Part shown: in pieces, positions 59,599 through 64,000 of the stretch
How positions within the stretch are numbered: the stretch's first letter is position 1
Layout: every line of letters begins with the position of its first letter
Assembly: GCA_050010115.1 (NCBI GenBank)
Contig: JBEKLQ010000006.1
Span: 3,617 to 67,616 of the forward strand
Direction: 5' to 3'
DNA from: JAKACA01 sp050010115
GTDB lineage: Bacteria; Actinomycetota; Acidimicrobiia; Acidimicrobiales; Bog-793
Length of the DNA: 64,000 nt
Translations under genes and position numbers: made by a program
The notes under the pieces: model-generated
What the model saw: only the letters and a program-made list of their open reading frames with translations
What the model was told of the DNA's origin: nothing
Databases searched by the model: none

Positions 59599-61986
59599 TC
59601 ACGAGGTGATCTGCAAGCACGTGAGACAGGACCCGGATGGCGAACCGCTCGCTTTATTGGTCACCGTTATCTCGTCTGTTTGCTGAGGGGCCGAAGGGCT
59701 GACGGTGATGTTGGCGATTATGTTGCCTGGTGACTCGTAGCGGGTGCTGTTGATGGTTATCCCGGAGCCTGTGGGGAAGCTCACGGTGGCACCTGGCATG
59801 TAGTCGCTGCCATAGATGTCCAGGTCCTGATTAGCGGTGCCGACGCTGAGCGAACTGGGCTCCGCACCGTAGACAGCTGGAATGTTCGACACCGCGAAGC
59901 AAGTCGAGCAGGACGTGACCCGCTGCTTTCCGGTCGGATTGGTCACCGCTACAGTCGCGGCAGCAACCGGTGCTTTGGCGGACACATTGACGTTGGCCAC
60001 GATCAGTCCGGGGTTCTCGTAGTGAACGGTGTTCACGCTGACGCCAGAGGCCTTGGGGAAAGTCACGTCCGCTCCCGGCATGAAGTCCTGCCCACCGATG
60101 TAGATGTCTTGATTCCGTGCGCCAGGTGGAAGTGATTCCCCCCCGAACGAGTTGTTGCTCTCGACGTAATCAATTTCAGGCGTGTCAGAGATCACCAAGC
60201 AGCCAGTGCACGTCGCCGACGGGGAGCCGCTGGTTGGGTCCGTCACCGTTACCGAAGCGCTCCTTTCGGGTGCGGATGTGGCAATTGAGATGCTTGCAAT
60301 GAGCTCTGTCGAGGACTCAAAACTGGTCGAGTTGACTGTAATGTCGGACTTCGCCGGGACGGTCACGGTCGCACCCGGGACGAACGCAGTCCCATAGATC
60401 GTAAGATCCTGGTAGCTCGCTCCGTCTGGTAGGGAATAGGGATACACCTCTGACACACTGATGACGCTTGACTGCGAAACCACGGAGAAACACGTGGTGC
60501 ATGAACCAGCTGGCGTTGCCCCGATCGGGTTGGTCATCGTGATCGTGTCCTGTTGGATCGGTGCAGACGCTGCGACGTCGACGTTGGCGATGACCTGGCC
60601 CGGCGACTCGTAGCGGGTGCTGTCGACCGTGATGCCCGAGCCCACGGGGAAGCTGACCGTGGTACCAGGGATGAAGTCCGATCCGTAGATGTAAAGATCC
60701 TGGTTCGCCGTGTCTGCGGTTAGCTGCGATGGAGCGACGTAGCCGATTTGCGGGGTGTCGGAGACCGCGAAGCAAGTGGTACATGACGAGCTCTGGCCAC
60801 CCGGGTTCGTGACCGTGAGAGTGTCGGACATCTCTGGGGCCGTCGACGCAATGGAGACCTCAGCGACCAGAAGCGTGCTGGACTCGAAGCTGGTTGCGCC
60901 GACGGTGATCCCGGATCCGATTGGAGCGGTCACTTTCGCCGTTGGCATGAAACTCTGACCTGAGACGTCAAGGTACTGGTCCGACGCGCCATCAGGAAGG
61001 CTCGCCGCACCGCCATAGCTGTATGAACTCTCGACCGAGACGTAGCTGGGGGCTGGGGTATCAGACACTGCGAAGCACGTGGTGCACGTGCTGGTTCCCT
61101 CGGCTGTCTTGATGGTAAGAGGTACCGATGAGAGAGAAGCTTTCGCCGTTACAGATACGCTAATGACCGCATCATAGTTGTCCTGGTAAGTTACGGAGTT
61201 GAGCTTCACACCAGACTTCGCCGGCACGGTCACCGACATTCCAGGATCGAAATTCTCACCATAGAGGTACACGTCTTGGTTGGAGAAGCCCTGTGGCAAC
61301 GATGAGGGTGAAGCCTGCGTGATCACCGGGATATTGGAGAGGACCTCGAGGCATTGGGTGCAGGTGCCGCTGGTGGCTGCACCGGTATTCGTGACAATGA
61401 CGTCGTCGAACTGCGGTGGGGTGGTGGAGGCTACGTCGACCGTCAAGTCAACCTCCTCGGGCGACACGTATGTGGTCGATGTCACCGTGATTCCCGATCC
61501 GGGCGAGAAGCTCACCGCGGCATCCGGTTCGAAGTTCTGGCCGTACACGTCGAGGCTGTCACCGACATCGCCCGCCGAAACCTCCGACGGAAAGACCTCG
61601 GTGACCTGGGGCGTCGATGAGACAGCGAAACACAACTGACAAGAGCCCGTCTGCCCCTTGGGGTTGGTTGCCGTGATGCTCACATAGCCGAGCGGCGCAG
61701 CCGTCGCCACGTCAACCTCGGCGGACAGTTCCGTGGAGGAATCGTAGGCCAGGCTGTCGAGGGTGACGCCGGTCCCGAAGGAGAGCTTGGTCTTGGTTGA
61801 AAAGCTCGCTCCTTGTATATCGAGTAACTGGGAGGTCACACCGGGAGGGAGCGAGGACGGAGAAGCGCTGTACACAGCAGGCGTGGCCACGGCCGTCTGG
61901 AGAACGCCAGCCCCGGCTGGCTGTGCCAGTCCAGCCAAAGTCAAGCCAACTACAGCCGATGCCAGGCACCAGCGACGAACGCTCAT
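59599..61986 (-). CDS. Secreted IPT/TIG-like protein with eight CxxC-ended repeats
   Basis: A 795-residue exported protein. Signal peptide to about residue 26 (LTLAGLAQPAGAG). Then eight tandem domains of about 95 residues, each starting like an IPT/TIG fold (PSSLPPGVTSQLLDIQGASF, ...DLYIYGSDFIPGTTVSFPVG) and each ending with a Cys pair: CQLCFAV, CTQCLEV, CTTCFAV, CTTCFAV, CTTCFSV, CTGCLVI, CSTCFAV and CLTCLQI. The regular Cys pairs suggest one disulphide per domain. Base composition is visibly less GC-rich than neighbours. No wall anchor is seen. A weak AAAGGA precedes ATG 61986. Confidence 0.85.
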   Translation of the reverse strand: MSVRRWCLASAVVGLTLAGLAQPAGAGVLQTAVATPAVYSASPSSLPPGVTSQLLDIQGASFSTKTKLSFGTGVTLDSLAYDSSTELSAEVDVATAAPLGYVSITATNPKGQTGSCQLCFAVSSTPQVTEVFPSEVSAGDVGDSLDVYGQNFEPDAAVSFSPGSGITVTSTTYVSPEEVDLTVDVASTTPPQFDDVIVTNTGAATSGTCTQCLEVLSNIPVITQASPSSLPQGFSNQDVYLYGENFDPGMSVTVPAKSGVKLNSVTYQDNYDAVISVSVTAKASLSSVPLTIKTAEGTSTCTTCFAVSDTPAPSYVSVESSYSYGGAASLPDGASDQYLDVSGQSFMPTAKVTAPIGSGITVGATSFESSTLLVAEVSIASTAPEMSDTLTVTNPGGQSSSCTTCFAVSDTPQIGYVAPSQLTADTANQDLYIYGSDFIPGTTVSFPVGSGITVDSTRYESPGQVIANVDVAASAPIQQDTITMTNPIGATPAGSCTTCFSVVSQSSVISVSEVYPYSLPDGASYQDLTIYGTAFVPGATVTVPAKSDITVNSTSFESSTELIASISIATSAPERSASVTVTDPTSGSPSATCTGCLVISDTPEIDYVESNNSFGGESLPPGARNQDIYIGGQDFMPGADVTFPKASGVSVNTVHYENPGLIVANVNVSAKAPVAAATVAVTNPTGKQRVTSCSTCFAVSNIPAVYGAEPSSLSVGTANQDLDIYGSDYMPGATVSFPTGSGITINSTRYESPGNIIANITVSPSAPQQTDEITVTNKASGSPSGSCLTCLQITS

Positions 61987-62298
61987 CGCGATAAGAGTCC
62001 TTTCTCACTCCGAAGTCGGGCTCGTCTCGGCTCGGATGAAGTGGGAACCTATCACCCAGTGTCGGCCTTCTGCCTGCCCTCTTGTGCGATCGGAGGTGCG
62101 CATGCATCCCTCGTCAGCCAGCCGATCAGTTCGGTCCGAGCGGACTGCCAGCAGGGAAGCGGGAGGGGTCAGGTGCCACGAGCCTCCGGAACTTCTGCAG
62201 GCGGTGACTGCTCTAACGCCGGCAAGGCCCCTCGATTCACACCAGCCACCTAGAGGCCGGCCCTTGACGTCGCGGCCAGGCGGCGCGACTCTCGTGAC
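61987..62298. other. Intergenic region between the IPT-repeat gene and a small membrane protein
   Basis: This divergent 312-bp spacer has only short shadow ORFs. On the minus strand TAGGTT (about 62045-62050) is a possible -10 for the IPT-repeat gene, giving a 5' leader of roughly 55 nt. I see no repeats or hairpins of note. Confidence 0.45.
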
Positions 62299-62679
62299 AT
62301 GGCGATCGGTGGTTCGGACCACGAGGATTGGCACGCGACGCTCGCCGCCCGCAAGGAGCTCGGGGACGAATACGACAAGGCGTTCGTGACATCTGTGGTG
62401 GAGCGGGTGTCGGCGGAGATCGACACTCGGGTGGACATGCGCCTCGACGAGATCGCCGCCCGCCTGCCGAGCCGGCCGATACGCCGGCGCGGCCGGACGT
62501 TCATGGCGCTCTCGTCGCTCACGCTCGGGATCCCGCTCACTGCCATTGCAGCGAACTTTGCCCATCTACCCGGTCTGATGGTGGCGTGGGGAGGGATCGT
62601 GCTCGTCAACGTCGCTCATGCCTGGCAGCCCGGCGGAGCACGCCGGCCGAGCCGGCCGAGCCGGCCGCCGCTCCGCTAG
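62299..62679 (+). CDS. Small two-helix membrane protein (2TM-domain type)
   Basis: A 126-residue protein. Residues 1-65 are a charged soluble segment (WHATLAARKELGDEYDKAFV, VERVSAEIDTRV), then two helices FMALSSLTLGIPLTAIAANF and GLMVAWGGIVLVNVAHAW. The C-terminus is PSRPSRPPLR from a short GAGCCGGCC repeat. This soluble-plus-2TM layout is common in actinobacterial hypothetical proteins. Function unknown. Confidence 0.7.
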   Translation: MAIGGSDHEDWHATLAARKELGDEYDKAFVTSVVERVSAEIDTRVDMRLDEIAARLPSRPIRRRGRTFMALSSLTLGIPLTAIAANFAHLPGLMVAWGGIVLVNVAHAWQPGGARRPSRPSRPPLR

Positions 62680-62713
62680 CGCGAGTCAAGCCTGCGCTCC
62701 GACGAGCGGACGC

Positions 62714-62750
62714 GTGACAGCCGGGTGCCAGAGTGGCACCCGGCTGTCAC
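62714..62750. repeat. 37-bp perfect palindrome between convergent genes
   Basis: GTGACAGCCGGGTGCCA (62714-62730), loop GAG, and its exact reverse complement (62734-62750): 17-bp perfect arms. It sits between the stop of the small membrane protein (62679) and that of rpf (62809), so it may act as a bidirectional terminator, though its length is unusual. Confidence 0.95.
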
Positions 62751-62808
62751 CAGTGATATTTATGGCAGTCTCACCGTCACGAGATGGTCAGGTGAGCCAA
62801 CCGATCGG

Positions 62809-63468
62809 TCAAAGACCGAGTTGCGCCGAACAGGAGGGCCATTGACCCCAACCAGATTCAGCTTGCAGCTCCGCGGCCGCCCGGTCCTGAGTGGCCGGCG
62901 ATGCGTCACTCGGGAGACCCGTGAAGCCGAGGCCGTACCAGGTCGACAATGAGAACTGGTAGGCGCCGTAGAAGCCGTTGCCTGTGTCCTCGGCATAGTT
63001 GTCGCTGGATTCGCACACCCGAAGCTCATACCAGACGCCGCCGGTAGGCGCGCTGGGCACCACCACCGTGGTGGTTGTCGGCGCCACAGGCGGAGCTACG
63101 GGCACCGGCACCGGCACCGGCGCTGGCGCCGGGGCGGGTGCCACGGCGATCACGACTGGCTTGGGCTTGGGTTTGGGCTTCGGTACTGCCACGACGGGTA
63201 GACCTGTCAGGGAGCTCAGAATCGTGTGCTCCGGGCGGTTGGGATCATGGACGGCCACGAGGTTGCGTCCCTGCGGCTCTCGCGGCAACGCGAGGGCAGC
63301 ACTGAACAGGATCGGCTGGCGATCCTGTTGGGGCGTTGGCTTGCTCACATGGTTCACCCGTGAGCTGCTCAACACTGTGTTGGACAACGTGCCGGTACTT
63401 GCCCCGGCAATGGCGCTCGCTCCGAGCGCCGTGAACGCGGTCAGCGCGATCAGGGGGTGCTTGCGCAT
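62809..63468 (-). CDS. rpf: Resuscitation-promoting factor (Rpf), lysozyme-like transglycosylase
   Basis: A 219-residue secreted muralytic enzyme. Signal peptide ALTAFTALGASAIAGAS, a long linker with KPKPKPKP and PAPAPAPVPVPVPV, then a C-terminal Rpf domain: VWYELRVCESSDNYAEDTGN with the catalytic Glu in CES and the first Cys, GFYGAYQFSLSTWYGLG, and a final Cys in WPSCSAQLG. ATG at 63468 has AGGAGGAG 5 nt upstream. It cleaves peptidoglycan to promote growth from dormancy. The leader region is over 400 bp and gene-free. Confidence 0.92.
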   Translation of the reverse strand: MRKHPLIALTAFTALGASAIAGASTGTLSNTVLSSSRVNHVSKPTPQQDRQPILFSAALALPREPQGRNLVAVHDPNRPEHTILSSLTGLPVVAVPKPKPKPKPVVIAVAPAPAPAPVPVPVPVAPPVAPTTTTVVVPSAPTGGVWYELRVCESSDNYAEDTGNGFYGAYQFSLSTWYGLGFTGLPSDASPATQDRAAAELQAESGWGQWPSCSAQLGL

Positions 63469-63935
63469 CTGCGCTCCTCCTAAGGAGATCGGAAACCCCG
63501 GTGGGCTCCAGGTGGGTGCTTGGATGCGGGCATCCCGTCTCGTTGCATGCTCTCGTGGTCCGACGCCGGAAGGGCGGACGGACCGGGTGGTGTGATGGCC
63601 TCCATGCGAGGTGCAGACGGGGACGGCCCTGGGTTGGTTGCTGTCGCAGCTCCTTCTCGACCCTGGATAGGTTGGGCCGGAATCAGGACGGCGGTACCGG
63701 TCGGCGCGCAACTGTGCACGCAATAGCCCGGGCACACTACGTGCCCTAGGGGCTGCGATAGCCGATGGGTCCGACGTCACAGCGTCTTGGACTCACGGCA
63801 CCGTCCGTCATTGACAGTGGTTGTGACTAAACACCCTAGCGACACTTGCCCCGGAACCGCAACGATTGGCGGGAAATCGTTACCGTTTCGTCAAGAGCTG
63901 CCCTCGTCAGGCTCCTCAGTCACATGAGCAACACC
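63469..63935 (-). promoter_or_regulatory. Long gene-free leader/promoter region of rpf
   Basis: No credible ORF. On the minus strand, AACGATT (63861-63867) and AATCGTT (63875-63881) form a 7-bp inverted repeat around 7 bp. A GTAACG hexamer overlaps it (63879-63884), similar to MtrA-type half-sites upstream of wall-hydrolase genes, and TAGGGT (about 63834-63839) is a -10 candidate. This would leave a transcribed leader of about 360 nt, long enough for an RNA switch. Confidence 0.4.
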
Positions 63936-63971
63936 AAGTCATATAAGTCACATAAGTCACATTAGCCACAA
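63936..63971. repeat. 9-bp tandem repeat at the right edge
   Basis: AAGTCATAT, AAGTCACAT, AAGTCACAT at 63936-63962, then a degenerate fourth unit; an isolated CAGTCACAT lies at 63917-63925. This AT-rich array differs from all GC-rich arrays of the window and has the phasing of a multi-site activator box. Confidence 0.8.
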
Positions 63972-64000
63972 CAGCCTCATGATCATGCCGGAGAGGCCGG

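Noticed and set aside
63469..63900. c-di-AMP (ydaO-type) riboswitch before rpf
   Set aside because: The leader is long enough and the context is right, but I could not find the conserved core motifs by eye; left as a search suggestion.
1..64000. Prophage, genomic island or IS element
   Set aside because: No integrase, transposase, phage structural gene, or tRNA-flanked att-like duplication was seen.

Overview
The window is GC-rich, gene-dense actinobacterial DNA, possibly from a deep-branching lineage such as Acidimicrobiia (inference). The evidence is: two F420/LLM-type oxidoreductases, a mycothiol amidase-like (Mca) deacetylase, a resuscitation-promoting factor, an actinobacterial SOS box (CGAAC-N4-GTTCG), a SigE-family ECF sigma factor, frequent GTG/TTG starts, many leaderless-type promoters (TANNNT 6-7 nt before the start codon), and about 90 percent of the DNA in ORFs with GC-rich third positions. 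I see no rRNA, tRNA, IS element, phage gene or CRISPR array.

Layout. 1-5.7 kb: form II CO-dehydrogenase-type cluster (coxL partial, coxM, coxD, coxE). 5.7-7.6 kb: malic enzyme. 8.0-9.9 kb: marR-MFS pair. 9.9-14.6 kb: dimethylglycine dehydrogenase-etfB-etfA-acylphosphatase operon. 14.7-20.9 kb: LRV-repeat protein, secreted Ig-like/NHL-type protein, APC permease, metallophosphoesterase, nucleotidyltransferase-like protein. 21.1-24.7 kb: betA-type choline dehydrogenase and aldehyde dehydrogenase. 24.8-27.05 kb: fhs-fchA. 27-28.9 kb: glucan phosphorylase. 29-31 kb: ECF sigma factor plus a membrane-anchored serpin. 31-33.5 kb: AurF-like diiron protein, divergent TetR and fdhD. 33.5-36.3 kb: D-aminopeptidase, Mca-like deacetylase, APH(6)-like kinase. 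36.4-40.8 kb: TetR, glutaredoxin-thioredoxin reductase fusion, membrane protein, aroA. 40.9-49.2 kb: a histidine-ammonia-lyase homologue lacking the MIO triad, a Dpp-type ABC importer, and a cysteine-dioxygenase/rhodanese fusion. 49.3-52 kb: GNAT and an SOS-box-controlled UvrD-like helicase. 52-59.5 kb: two LLM enzymes, a YfhO-like membrane protein, a secreted propeller-like protein, monomeric sarcosine oxidase. 59.6-63.5 kb: eight-repeat IPT/TIG surface protein, small membrane protein, Rpf with a long leader.

How it fits together. Several loci converge on C1 and methylated-amine metabolism. Choline oxidation (betA plus ALDH), dimethylglycine demethylation feeding ETF, sarcosine oxidation, formate-THF ligase with methenyl-THF cyclohydrolase, formate dehydrogenase maturation (FdhD) and a CO-dehydrogenase-like enzyme would together move methyl groups to formate/CO2 and reducing power.

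Most unusual points: (1) an ECF sigma factor whose overlapping partner gene encodes a single-pass membrane serpin instead of a recognisable anti-sigma factor; (2) the MIO-less lyase / importer / thiol-dioxygenase-rhodanese block, which could be a betaine-type or thiol-imidazole (ergothioneine-like) utilisation system; (3) long near-perfect extragenic palindromes; (4) many short tandem-repeat expansions, mostly in frame, at protein ends, in linkers and between genes.
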